In this document: positions 23,889-32,505 of the stretch, one piece after another
How the letters are laid out: each line of letters starts with the position of its first letter
Position numbering within the stretch: the first letter of the stretch is position 1
Assembly: GCF_000735605.1 (NCBI RefSeq)
Contig: NZ_JPKG01000004.1
Coordinates: 175,746 to 239,745, forward strand
Direction of reading: 5' to 3'
DNA: 64,000 nucleotides
DNA from: Allobosea sp. LC85
GTDB taxonomy: Bacteria; Pseudomonadota; Alphaproteobacteria; Rhizobiales; Beijerinckiaceae
Made by a program: the position numbers and the translations under genes
Notes under the pieces: model-generated
Told to the model about the DNA's origin: nothing
The model's input: only the letters and a program-made list of their open reading frames with translations
Database searches by the model: none

Positions 23889-23917
23889 CACCTAGTGACT
23901 CCTGCTCGCGCTGTCAA
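23889..23917 (-). promoter_or_regulatory. Sigma-70-type promoter of the mntP transcript
   Basis: On the minus strand, TTGACA (23917-23912) and TAGGTG (23894-23889) are separated by 17 bp. Transcription would begin near 23882, at the 5' edge of the riboswitch, so promoter and RNA element support each other. Confidence 0.65.
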
Positions 23918-24228
23918 TTCGGTAGTGATTTCAATTGTTTAGTATTGAGAAGCATTGGCAGGAGATGCTGCTGCGGCTTTGACCGGAAGGCGCTCCACGC
24001 CATGGACGATCTGTGCATCGAAAGATCCGGCGGGTGATCATGCGGGTAGGGCAGTTCGCCGAAGCGATGGCGGGCCTCCAGGACAAAGCCATGGCGCGCA
24101 GCGGCCGGTCCTGCTGGACGTCAAACACGCGATCTTGAAAATGCGGCAAACGGAATTTCGAAGACAGCATTGCCCCGGGGCGTAGGATCGGCCGCGCGAT
24201 GCCAGCAACACCACAGGGGAGAACGACC

Positions 24229-25116
24229 GTGCCGCGCCTGACCGCCAAGGACTTTCCGCAGGAACTGCTCGAACTGTACGACTATTATGCGCATGGAAAG
24301 ATCACCAAGCGCGAATTCCTCGACCGCGCCGGCAAATTCGCCGTGGGCGGCATGACGGCGGCGTCGATCCTGGCCTCGATGAGCCCCGACTACGCGCTCG
24401 CGCAACAGATCTCGTTCACGGATCCCGATATCGTCGCCAGTTACATCACCTACCCGTCGCCGAAGGGCCATGGCGAAGTGCGGGGATATTTGGTTCGTCC
24501 GGCGAAAGCATCCGGGCGCGTCCCCGCCGTGGTCGTCGTGCATGAGAACCGCGGCTTGAACCCTTATATCGAGGATGTCGCGCGCCGGGTCGCGAAGGCC
24601 GGCTTCATCGCCCTCGCACCGGATGGCCTGAGCTCTGTCGGCGGCTATCCCGGCAATGACGACAAGGGCCGCGAGCTGCAGCAGAAGGTCAATCCCGAGA
24701 AGCTGATGAACGATTTCTTCGCGGCCATCGAATTCCTGATGAAGAGCGATCAAACCACCGGCAAGGTCGGCATCGTCGGCTTCTGCTATGGCGGTGGTGT
24801 CGCCAATGCCGCCGCCGTCGCCTATCCCGAACTGGGCGCGGCCGTGCCGTTCTATGGCCGGCAGCCCCGCGCTGAGGACGTGCCGCGCATCAAGGCGCCG
24901 CTCCTGATCCATTATGGCGCGCTCGACACCGGCATCAATGCGGGCTGGCCGGCCTATGAGGCGGCTTTGAAGGCGGCCGGGAAGACGTATGAGGCTCATG
25001 TCTATCCAGACGCCAATCACGGCTTCCATAACGACTCGACACCCCGCTATGACGAGGCTGCGGCCAAGCTGGCCTGGGACCGGACAGTCGCCTGGTTCAA
25101 GCGCCACCTGAGCTGA
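24229..25116 (+). CDS. Dienelactone hydrolase family protein with N-terminal export-like segment
   Basis: This alpha/beta hydrolase of about 295 residues has the DLH Cys-Asp-His triad: Cys in [14 protein letters not shown], Asp in [13 protein letters not shown], and His in [12 protein letters not shown]. The N-terminus carries [17 protein letters not shown] followed by a hydrophobic stretch ending in YALAQQ. This resembles a Tat-like segment with a K-R pair rather than R-R, and is common in this subfamily. I chose the GTG at 24229, behind GGGGAG; an ATG at 24199 would add ten residues. Substrate is unknown. Confidence 0.85.
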   Translation: MPRLTAKDFPQELLELYDYYAHGKITKREFLDRAGKFAVGGMTAASILASMSPDYALAQQISFTDPDIVASYITYPSPKGHGEVRGYLVRPAKASGRVPAVVVVHENRGLNPYIEDVARRVAKAGFIALAPDGLSSVGGYPGNDDKGRELQQKVNPEKLMNDFFAAIEFLMKSDQTTGKVGIVGFCYGGGVANAAAVAYPELGAAVPFYGRQPRAEDVPRIKAPLLIHYGALDTGINAGWPAYEAALKAAGKTYEAHVYPDANHGFHNDSTPRYDEAAAKLAWDRTVAWFKRHLS

Positions 25117-25720
25117 ACCGCATGGGCAGCTGTGCATGAGCACGGGCGACAACGACCAGGAATGCACCTGAATTGGCGATCTCCGGGCAGGGGAGGGCCA
25201 TGGGCTGTTGACCCGTCCGCGAGCCAGCAAACCGGAGCGCGGGCGGTGGCAATGTTTGGAATGGGCCGTCCGCGGCGTCAGGCGTGGCGCTGAAGCGGAC
25301 GCGATCGACGCACAGGCTATGGGCCGGCTTGTGCGTGGGGGGCACGAGAGCGCCTCGAGAACTGGTATTCGGCAACCGGAACAGACACTGAATCAAGCTT
25401 CCAGAAGCCGGAAAACGTCGCACGAATGAGCCGAAAGAAGGCCCGCCACGGGGAATCGGCAAGGAAGAAATACCGGATATCGCGACAAGGCCTGGCCGCG
25501 AAAAGTCCGCCTGGTTGAGCGGCAAAACCCGCTCACCACCCAGGGGCGCCCGCTGCCGGAGCCGGTCCGCTCGACGATGGCCATGGCCACGCGGCAAACA
25601 GGCGATAGCCTGGCAGGAGCCGGTTTTTCTGTCTGAGCGCCACCACCGCGGTGCTGCTTGTCGATCGCGCGCCAAGACATGGACGCGATGGGCGGCCGCG
25701 AACGAGGGGGCTGGATTTCT
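25117..25720. other. Intergenic region without recognisable gene
   Basis: This is about 600 bp between convergent genes (hydrolase on plus, small secreted protein on minus). Open frames of 60-190 codons exist on both strands, but they are Arg/Ser/Pro-rich, lack motifs and look like GC-rich shadow frames. No terminator with a T-run was seen. Confidence 0.45.
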
Positions 25721-26206
25721 CTAGAAATCGCCGAGGATTTGAAGGGGCATGCACGCCGTCTCCGTCCAACCCGTTTTCAGATGGGTTCCATTGACACAGG
25801 CGAATCCCGATTCTTTGGCAATGTCGAATGAAACAAAGACTATCAATGAATTTTGGGATGGAGCAGAGGCTGGAAATTGCCTCGTGAGCTGCATATCGTC
25901 GATTTGGATTGATTTTTGTCGATAGCAGCGACCACCATAGGGCGCGGTTTTCTCTATTCCCCAAAGAGATTTGTTTTCTTTTCTTCGAAATTCAACCGCT
26001 AGATCCAGTCGGCACGTATAGGCCGTTTTGGAATATTTTTGCATAATCACCGCAGCGCCGCTGCAATGGGTCGTCATGAGTTCATCGGAGGGAGCAGTCG
26101 CCGAAAATTCGCATGCATAACTCAGTGTGAAAATGTCGATGTTTTCAGCATTTGACGGCGTGCTTGCGAGGAATAGTCCAGCGCAGATCATCAGTGATTT
26201 TCGCAT
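25721..26206 (-). CDS. Small secreted protein, unknown, AT-rich
   Basis: This 161-residue protein begins with a clear signal peptide (MRKSLMICAGLFLASTPSNA). The mature part has five cysteines (YACEFSA, THCSGAA, YTCRLDL, GRCYRQK, FACVNG region), so disulfides are likely. I do not recognise a family. The gene is visibly richer in A and T than its neighbours and uses codons such as AAA, TTT and ATA more often, suggesting recent acquisition. An upstream in-frame start would precede the signal peptide and is unlikely. It is a lone gene. Confidence 0.65.
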   Translation of the reverse strand: MRKSLMICAGLFLASTPSNAENIDIFTLSYACEFSATAPSDELMTTHCSGAAVIMQKYSKTAYTCRLDLAVEFRRKENKSLWGIEKTAPYGGRCYRQKSIQIDDMQLTRQFPASAPSQNSLIVFVSFDIAKESGFACVNGTHLKTGWTETACMPLQILGDF

Positions 26207-26694
26207 GGCTTCCCTCCGTGCGCGATCTCGCTGTTCCGTTTCCCGCGCAGCAGCAATTTGACGGTCTGCTCCTCCCGGACTGAGCCTGTCTCCGAGCGAT
26301 ACCGGCCGATTGGAAGGGCCCCTCATCGGGAAAGGCGCGGCAATGAGCGTTGAGGAAGCACGATGATCCTCCCTGGGAGTTTGGCCCAGTGCTGTTTAGC
26401 CGACGCCTTCGCTCGCGAAGCTGACAAGACCTGTCAGGTTCCTGTCAGGTTGCGCGGATAACGTCAAAGCGGATGAAGCCCCGAACTCGGCCTGGGATCG
26501 CAAGCTGACTGTCCCCATCCGTCGGGCTCAGCGATCGCTCCACCCGCGACGTTGCGAACCTCGCCAAACCAAGAGAGCAGCGCGCCAGGCGCCCGGTTCA
26601 TTCAACCGCGATGGGAGGCGAGCAGAGCCGTGGCTTCGCGTGGCGGCTGGAGCGTCGATGATGTAGCCTCTTCGAAACCGAGACGAGATGGCCC
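26207..26694. other. Intergenic region with a tandem CCTGTCAGGTT repeat
   Basis: This 488-bp spacer separates two divergent genes. The only structure I see is CCTGTCAGGTT twice in direct tandem at 26430-26451; each unit contains the near-palindrome CCTG-T-CAGG. It could be a regulator site, but nothing else supports this. No gene was identified. Confidence 0.4.
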
Positions 26695-27618
26695 GTGGCA
26701 TCGCCGATTGATTCCGAGCTCCTCAAGACTTTCGTGACGATTGTGGAGACGCAGAGCTTCACCCGCAGCGGTGAACATCTTCGGCGCACACAGCCCGCCA
26801 TCAGCATGCAGATGAAGAGGCTCGAAGAGGCGCTTGGAAAAACGCTCTTCGATCGAACCAGCCGGGGAATTCGGCTGACGCGCGAGGGCGATATCCTGCT
26901 TCACTACGCGCGACGCATTCTGGCACTCGATAACGAAGCCCAGACCCGGATCGCGCAAGCCGGCGTCCAAGGCATCGTGCGCCTCGGGACATCCGACGAT
27001 TACGCCACCCTCTTGCTGCCCGATATTCTCCGGCGCTTTGCGAACCTGCACCCGGGCATCCAGATCGAGCTCCTCTGCGGCAACGGCGATGCGATGGAGC
27101 GCAAGCTCGGTGAAGGCGTGCTCGACCTCGTTCTCGTCGCTCGTCCTGGCCCTGCTTCCGACCGCGACACGATCAGAACAGAGGAGCTTGTCTGGATCAG
27201 CAGCAAGCAAGATCTGATCAGGGCGCGCCCCATTCCACTGGCGGTCTTTCCGCAGGGATGCGTCTGCCGCGGCGCCATGGCGGATGCGCTCAATCGCTCC
27301 GCTCTCGCATGGCGGGTCGCGTTCTCAAGCGACAACATCGCTGCCATTCACGCAGCCGTTCGATCAGGCATCGCCGTTACGGCGGTGGAGCGCAATCTGG
27401 TGCCGGCCGGGGTGCGGGTCTCGCAACGCGGGGATGGGCTTCCCGCGCTCGGCCAGATCAGCCTGATGCTCAGGACAAACCCAAAAAGCACGTCGCCGGC
27501 CGTCGCAGCCCTTGGCGATGAAATTCGGCGCGGGCTGGCCGTTGCAGGACCCTTGCCTGCAAGGTCGCGCCGTCAGGCATCGCTCGCCGCTGCGGCAGGT
27601 GCTGCAGGTCGATTGTAG
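26695..27618 (+). CDS. LysR-family transcriptional regulator
   Basis: This 307-residue LysR protein has an N-terminal winged helix (SELLKTFVTIVETQSFTRSG, then LRRTQPAISMQMKRLEEALG) and a periplasmic-binding-like effector domain from about residue 90. The start is a GTG at 26695; no in-frame ATG fits the family N-terminus. Its 3' end overlaps the convergent DMT transporter gene by 46 bp, so the two mRNAs are complementary there. The regulated gene is not evident: the DMT gene points towards it, and the divergent neighbour is the small secreted protein gene. Confidence 0.9.
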   Translation: MASPIDSELLKTFVTIVETQSFTRSGEHLRRTQPAISMQMKRLEEALGKTLFDRTSRGIRLTREGDILLHYARRILALDNEAQTRIAQAGVQGIVRLGTSDDYATLLLPDILRRFANLHPGIQIELLCGNGDAMERKLGEGVLDLVLVARPGPASDRDTIRTEELVWISSKQDLIRARPIPLAVFPQGCVCRGAMADALNRSALAWRVAFSSDNIAAIHAAVRSGIAVTAVERNLVPAGVRVSQRGDGLPALGQISLMLRTNPKSTSPAVAALGDEIRRGLAVAGPLPARSRRQASLAAAAGAAGRL

Positions 27619-28454
27619 GCGACGACCGCGACCGCACTCAGGATGATGATGGCGAGGCCGGCACAGGCCGGGAGATCCGGAGCGTCTCCAAACACGATAA
27701 AGCCGAGGATCGCGGCGCCGACGACTTCCGCATAGGTGAAGGGCGCCAGCGTGCTCGCATCGGCCCGATCGAAGGCCTTGATGATGAGGAGGTGGGCGAT
27801 TGCCGCAACGATCCCGATCGCCGCGAGCAGGAACCATTGCCACCAGACGGGCTGCTCCCAGACGGCCGCGACAATGACGCTGGATGCGACACATCCGACA
27901 AGGCCGGTCTGATAGACCGATACGAGAGGGGGAGTGCGGCTCTCTACCATCCTGGTGAGGAGAAGAAAGACGGCATAGCCAACGCCCGCCAGCAATCCGA
28001 CAAGATAGGTCCATTCCCACGATGTCGCGCTCGGGCGTATCGCAAGGACGATGCCGAGGAAGCCGCCGGCGATCGCAGCCCACTGCACGTGGCTCACCCG
28101 TTCCTTGAAGAAGACCATGGCCAGAATGGTCAGCAGGAAGGGGGCGACGAACCACAAGGTGAGCGCCGTCGTCAGCGGCATGAAATGGATCGCCACGTAG
28201 AACAGCGCGACTGCAAGAAAGAGCGCGGCACTTCTGGCGGCGTGCTGCCAGGACATCACCGGCCGAAGGGAGCCAAATCCGTGCCGAACGGAGATATACG
28301 CGCCCGTCGCCAGGCAATGGAAGAAGAAGCGCGCCCAGATTACCTGGATGATCGGCAACGTCAGAGACACGTATTTCGCGATCGTATCGGAGATCGGAAG
28401 TATCTGAAGCGCGAGAACGAGCAGGACGACGCCGGTTATTTGTCGATGATCCAT
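27573..28454 (-). CDS. DMT superfamily (EamA) transporter
   Basis: This integral membrane protein of 293 residues has about ten hydrophobic helices in two EamA repeats, with DTIAKYVSLTLPIIQVIWARFFFH and HFMPLTTALTLWFVAPFLL in the first half and APFTYAEVVGAAILGFIVFGD in the second. DMT proteins export or import amino acids, metabolites or drugs; the substrate cannot be inferred. The start at 28454 is chosen because a 21-residue polar extension upstream lacks support. The 3' end overlaps the LysR gene by 46 bp. A dispersed repeat lies about 100 bp upstream of the start. Confidence 0.85.
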   Translation of the reverse strand: MDHRQITGVVLLVLALQILPISDTIAKYVSLTLPIIQVIWARFFFHCLATGAYISVRHGFGSLRPVMSWQHAARSAALFLAVALFYVAIHFMPLTTALTLWFVAPFLLTILAMVFFKERVSHVQWAAIAGGFLGIVLAIRPSATSWEWTYLVGLLAGVGYAVFLLLTRMVESRTPPLVSVYQTGLVGCVASSVIVAAVWEQPVWWQWFLLAAIGIVAAIAHLLIIKAFDRADASTLAPFTYAEVVGAAILGFIVFGDAPDLPACAGLAIIILSAVAVVAYNRPAAPAAAASDA

Positions 28455-28554
28455 GCTGTCGTCCCCCGTTTGAGCCAGAGGACTACGCGCAGAAAAATGA
28501 TCACGGAAGAAATCCATAATTCGAATGCCATCATCAATGGAAATGATCGCGCGG

Positions 28555-28660
28555 CTAGATCGCCGTGCGTCCGTTCGGACGCAGGAGGGGCGATCTATCT
28601 CTTTGTTTGGGCATCGGATTTTTCCGAAAACCGGATTCCACTTTTCGGTCCGATGCTCTA
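28555..28660 (-). repeat. Bipartite palindromic repeat, copy A
   Basis: This 106-bp element is the reverse complement of copy B (59428-59533), with a single difference that I can find. One half folds with GCATCGGA/TCCGATGC outer arms and CCGAAAA/TTTTCGG inner arms. The other folds with AGATCGCC/GGCGATCT around GCGTCCG-AA-CGGACGC. A third, divergent copy is at 62138-62241. It lies in the intergenic space between the DMT gene and the TrpF-like gene. Confidence 0.85.
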
Positions 28661-28769
28661 AACGAGGAGAGGCGGCCCGTCGCGCACAGTACCGGGCGAC
28701 GCGCGCGGAGGCCGCAACGGATGGCGAGCCCAGATTGCGTCATGGAGCGATTTGCCTGATTGCTGCGGC

Positions 28770-29444
28770 ATGAGAACCCGGATCAAGATTTGCGGGATTG
28801 CGTCGGCCGGTGAAGCCCGCCTGGCCATCGATGCCGGCGCCGACGCTCTCGGCTTCAATTGCGTGGGACCGTCCAGCCCTCGTCATATCGCAGATTGCAG
28901 AGTCGCCGAGATCACGAAACTCACGCCGCCTCCGGTCGCGACATTCCTGCTGACCGTCGAGCGAACGGCCGAGGCGATCGCGGCCCATGTGCGCCGGACG
29001 CAGCCGAACACGGTCCAGATCCTCTGGACGATCGACCCGGCCGAGTCCGCCCGTCTGGCTGAGATCGAACCGCAATTGCGTCGCGTCCAGGTCGTCCATG
29101 TCGAGAGCCGCGCTGCGCTGGAGATGATCCCGGTCTACAGCCCCTATGTTCACGCCTTCCTGCTCGACTCGGGCCGGCCCACCGCGGCGACGCCGGAACT
29201 CGGCGGCACCGGACGGCCGCATGACTGGGCGATCAGCGCCGAATTCGTCGAGGCGAGCCCTCTCCCGGTGTTTCTCGCGGGCGGCCTTTCCCCTGCGAAT
29301 GTCGGCGCTGCGATCCGACAGGTCAGGCCGTTCGGCGTGGACCTGTCGTCAGGCGTCCGGACCGCAGGCCAGCTCGATCCGGGCAAGCTGGCGGGTTTTG
29401 CAGTGGCGGTGCGGCAAGCGGATGAAGCTCTGGAGCCGGCTTAG
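28770..29444 (+). CDS. Phosphoribosylanthranilate isomerase-like protein (TrpF family)
   Basis: This 224-residue TIM barrel has the TrpF active-site layout: IKICGIASAGEARLAIDAGADALGF with the catalytic Cys, FLLDSGRPT with the catalytic Asp, GGTGRPHDW for phosphate binding (canonical GGTGK), LAGGLSPANV and GVDLSSGVRTAG. TrpF isomerises PRA to CdRP in tryptophan synthesis. This gene is not next to trpB or trpA, and its C-terminal phosphate loop lacks the usual V-E-x-x-x-G-x-K-D wording. It may therefore be a paralogue with another substrate. I chose the ATG at 28770 as the family N-terminus. Confidence 0.75.
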   Translation: MRTRIKICGIASAGEARLAIDAGADALGFNCVGPSSPRHIADCRVAEITKLTPPPVATFLLTVERTAEAIAAHVRRTQPNTVQILWTIDPAESARLAEIEPQLRRVQVVHVESRAALEMIPVYSPYVHAFLLDSGRPTAATPELGGTGRPHDWAISAEFVEASPLPVFLAGGLSPANVGAAIRQVRPFGVDLSSGVRTAGQLDPGKLAGFAVAVRQADEALEPA

Positions 29445-29791
29445 AGCGAAAGCCTGATGGCGCTCGCTGAGCTTGGCGCTGATCCCGGCGGCGATCAGGG
29501 CGCTGTTGCGGTCGGCCTCTGCCCCGGTCGCGGTGAAGGCAGCGCCCGGCAGGCCGGCGAGGCTCCGAGCCCTTGCGCACCAGGCCGTCGATCCGGGACC
29601 AGATCCACCGGTGTCGCTCAATCTCCCCGCCGCCCGGCCGCTTCGCTCGAAAGCGGAGGCCGAACAAAGTGATTGCGAACGAACGTCCGCCCCGAGGATT
29701 GCGATACACAAGTGTCCTGCCGCAGCGTGCCTGCGTATGCCGATCGGCCGAAACGCGTTATGATACCCGCCCATTATCGAGGTTGGCATCC
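29445..29791. other. Intergenic region without recognisable gene
   Basis: These 347 bp contain only short open frames without motifs. The stretch near 29660-29760 is less GC-rich and may hold the promoter of the following gene pair. I see no repeat or terminator. Confidence 0.45.
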
Positions 29792-30121
29792 ATGACGGCA
29801 ACCAATGGCGACCGCTTGGTTCTATCGACGGTCAACACGCCGTACCGGCGTCGCATCGACGCGGAGACGCTTGCCCTGTGTCTGCGGTCCGGCGATGTCG
29901 GGACGTGGAAGGTTCACGTCGCGACCTTCTTCGTCGACGTCCGGCCGGAGCTTGTCGTTCGCTTCGCCGAGAGACACGCTATCGACCTTGAGACGATAGC
30001 GCGGACCTACCGGTCCGTCCGTGACGAGACGGGCGAGCGGAACCCACGCCTGGAGGCCGAGCTTGTCAGATTGGAAGTGGCTGCTTCACAAGACTTTCGA
30101 GGGCTTGCGAAAGCTGGATGA
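29792..30121 (+). CDS. Unknown small protein upstream of an AbiEii-type nucleotidyltransferase
   Basis: I do not recognise this 109-residue protein. It has no signal peptide and reads as a mixed alpha/beta soluble protein, with GDVGTWKVHVATFFVDVRPE in the middle and a charged C-terminal helix (NPRLEAELVRLEVAAS). Its 3' end overlaps the following nucleotidyltransferase gene by 59 bp in another frame, so the two are almost certainly co-translated. By position it may be the antitoxin partner, but it is shorter than AbiEi proteins and has no evident winged-helix motif. The ATG at 29792 is the most natural start. Confidence 0.6.
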   Translation: MTATNGDRLVLSTVNTPYRRRIDAETLALCLRSGDVGTWKVHVATFFVDVRPELVVRFAERHAIDLETIARTYRSVRDETGERNPRLEAELVRLEVAASQDFRGLAKAG

Positions 30122-30719
30122 GCGGGGTTCGCCCGTACCACATTGGGTGCTGGGTGGCGGCACCTCGCTGATGATCGAGTTCCAGCACCGGCTGAGCAAG
30201 GATATCGACGCCTTCATCTACGACCCCCAGTACCTGCAGTATCTTGACCCCGGAATGGGAGCGGAGGACGTCTGGGGCTGCGAAGAGTGGGATCTCCAGA
30301 GCAACTACCTGAAGCTTATCTACGATCATGGCGAGATCGATTTCATCGTCGCCCCGACGATCACGGATTTAATTCCGTCGCGCCGTGAGATCGAAGGGCA
30401 CCCCGTCGCGCTCGAACATCCGGTCGAGGTCTGCGTCAGCAAGATGTTCCACCGGTCGCGGACCCTGAAGATCCGCGACATCTTCGACATTGCCGTCGTT
30501 GACCAGTCGATGTCGGAGATTCTTTCGGAGAACCTGGTCCACCTCTCGGGAAAGAAAGGAGATCTCCAAGCCAGGTTGGATGAGATCACGCCGTCCTACT
30601 ACGCGGAGGAACTGGAAGAGATTGAGGTCATGCCCGGATGGGAGGGCATTCCGGCGACGGCGTTCGACCGCATTCGCGAGATCGTCGAGGCCATCCCGAA
30701 GCCAGGCTATAGATCGTAG
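30063..30719 (+). CDS. Nucleotidyltransferase, AbiEii/AbiGii toxin-like
   Basis: This protein of about 218 residues has the minimal nucleotidyltransferase signature of AbiEii/AbiGii toxins: WVLGGGTSLMIEF followed by HRLSKDIDAFIYD, where the two Asp residues would bind metal. Another acidic position lies in DHGEIDFIVAP, and RTLKIRDIFDIAVV is typical of the family. Such enzymes act as type IV toxins, some by adding nucleotides to tRNA. I favour the TTG at 30063, because GGAGG lies six bases upstream. An ATG at 30021 is possible. It overlaps the upstream 109-residue gene. Confidence 0.75.
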   Translation: MSDWKWLLHKTFEGLRKLDERGSPVPHWVLGGGTSLMIEFQHRLSKDIDAFIYDPQYLQYLDPGMGAEDVWGCEEWDLQSNYLKLIYDHGEIDFIVAPTITDLIPSRREIEGHPVALEHPVEVCVSKMFHRSRTLKIRDIFDIAVVDQSMSEILSENLVHLSGKKGDLQARLDEITPSYYAEELEEIEVMPGWEGIPATAFDRIREIVEAIPKPGYRS

Positions 30720-31104
30720 GGTCCAAGGTGCCCCGCACGTCGCCCTTGTGGACGCCCATGACACGGGAAAGCTCGCCGCCGAGTACGAGGACGTTCAGAA
30801 GGCCTCGATATCGGCGCGGCGCAGGCTGCAATAGGTATCGCGCCGACCATGGGTTCGTGCGTCCCGGCCCGCCGTTAACCTTCGCACGAGCCATCGATCG
30901 ACCCCGGTGCTGCCTCCTGGCATAGGCGCCGCCATCAACCGGTACATATGACAGCCCGACTGACCGCGGCCGCCTCCAAGGCGGCTCCAACGCTGCTGCC
31001 GTGCCGGAATCCGAACATGCCCTTCACGATGAGCAACGTCATGGTGTCCGCGGTCCCTGCCCAACCCCGATCAACGCATGGAGTCAGCGCGGCCGACTGA
31101 CCCT
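30720..31104. other. Intergenic region without recognisable gene
   Basis: This is 385 bp between the nucleotidyltransferase gene and the convergent amidase gene. No open frame here shows motifs, and no T-run terminator is visible for either gene. Confidence 0.45.
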
Positions 31105-32490
31105 TCAGGCGCCATTTGTGATGGCCTGCTCCAACCGGGCGGCTGTGTCGAGGAGATAGGTGTCCTCGTGCCAGCGACCGACAAGCTGCAATCCGATCGG
31201 CAAGCCGTCTGTCGAACGACCACAGGGAAGCGACAGCGCCGGATGGCCGGTCAGGTTGAACGGGAATGTATAGGGGTACCAGGCGCCGCGAATGGTGCCG
31301 GCATCCTGGCCTGCGATCGTGACCGAGCCGAGCGGGTCGAGGCCGACGGGCAGCGCGGGCGCCGACAGCGTGGGCGACGCGATGACGTCGTGGCTCGACA
31401 GGATCTCCTGCACCTTGGCGAAGCAGTTGGTCCGCGCGAACTGCGCCTCGCAGAGATCGGTGGCGCTGTAGCTGCGACCGGCCTCGATCGTGGCCAGCAG
31501 GGTCGGATCGAACAGCTCCGGCGAATGCTCCGCGCGGGCCCCGAGCCGCGCCAGAAGCAGCGAGCGCAAGAGCACCAGGAAATGCGGCTCCATCGCCACG
31601 AGATCGAGCTCGATCGGCTCGACGATCATGCCCAGCGCCTCGGCCCGCGTCATCGCGGCCACGACCGCCGCCTCGACCTCGGGATCGAGCAGGTTGCCGC
31701 AGCGCAGCAGGAAGGCGATGCGCGGTCGCTCGCCCGCAGGAAGCGTCCGGCGCGGCAGTTCCGCGATCTGGCCGTAAGGATCGCGCCGATCGGGCCCGGC
31801 TAGGATATCGAACATCGCTCGCGTGTCGGCGACATCACGTGCCATCGGCCCGACATAGGAGTTGGCCCCGAAGAGATCGGGCGCCTGCAGGTTCGGAATG
31901 GCGCCGAGCGTCGCCTTGAGACCGACTACGCCGCAGCACGCTGCCGGGATGCGGATCGAGCCACCGCCATCGGAACCCAGTGCGAGCGGCCCGATTCCGG
32001 CTGCCACCGCGACCGCCGCGCCCCCGGAGGAGCCGCCGCAGGTATGGGCGTGACTATGCGGATTGAGCGTGCGGCCGAAGAGCGGTCCTTCAGTGAAGGG
32101 CTTGTGGCCGAATTCCGGGGTCGTCGTCTTGCCGATCAGGATTGCGCCGGCGGCGCGCGTCCGGGCCACGGCGACGGCATCGGCCGCCGGAACGGCATCG
32201 ACGAACAGAGCCGAGCCCTGCGTCGTGATCACGCCTTCGGTATTGGTCAGGTCCTTGACCGAGAAGGGGATGCCGTGGAGCGCGCCGAGTGGCTCGCCAC
32301 GCATGATCTTCTCTTCCGCGAGCCTTGCCTCGGCCCGCGCGCGATCGGAACAGACCGCCATGAAGGCGTTGAGCTCGGCGCGTTCCTCCAGCCGGGAGAG
32401 TGCGGCCTGCACCGCCTCGACCGGCGAGACGGCCTTGCTTCTGATCGCTGCGGCGAGAGCGCCGGCGGAGAGATCGGCGATAGCGGTCAT
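31105..32490 (-). CDS. Amidase (amidase signature family)
   Basis: This 461-residue hydrolase has the amidase-signature Ser-cisSer-Lys triad: Lys in IPFSVKDLTNTEG, then GGSSGGAAVAVAAG and LALGSDGGGSIRIPAACCG with the two serines. It hydrolyses a carboxamide to acid plus ammonia. It is the last gene of a nine-gene minus-strand operon with an ABC importer, a deacetylase/imidase-fold protein and two SDRs. This suggests a role on an imported amide or on the product of the imidase-like enzyme. I chose the ATG at 32490, spaced well from a G-rich Shine-Dalgarno; one at 32496 is two codons earlier. Confidence 0.9.
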   Translation of the reverse strand: MTAIADLSAGALAAAIRSKAVSPVEAVQAALSRLEERAELNAFMAVCSDRARAEARLAEEKIMRGEPLGALHGIPFSVKDLTNTEGVITTQGSALFVDAVPAADAVAVARTRAAGAILIGKTTTPEFGHKPFTEGPLFGRTLNPHSHAHTCGGSSGGAAVAVAAGIGPLALGSDGGGSIRIPAACCGVVGLKATLGAIPNLQAPDLFGANSYVGPMARDVADTRAMFDILAGPDRRDPYGQIAELPRRTLPAGERPRIAFLLRCGNLLDPEVEAAVVAAMTRAEALGMIVEPIELDLVAMEPHFLVLLRSLLLARLGARAEHSPELFDPTLLATIEAGRSYSATDLCEAQFARTNCFAKVQEILSSHDVIASPTLSAPALPVGLDPLGSVTIAGQDAGTIRGAWYPYTFPFNLTGHPALSLPCGRSTDGLPIGLQLVGRWHEDTYLLDTAARLEQAITNGA

Positions 32491-32505
32491 GATCATTCCC
32501 CCCCG

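Noticed and set aside
29573..29791. An upstream extension of the 109-residue protein gene
   Set aside because: The added residues are Arg/Ser/Pro-rich without motif; the ATG at 29792 opens the protein-like part.
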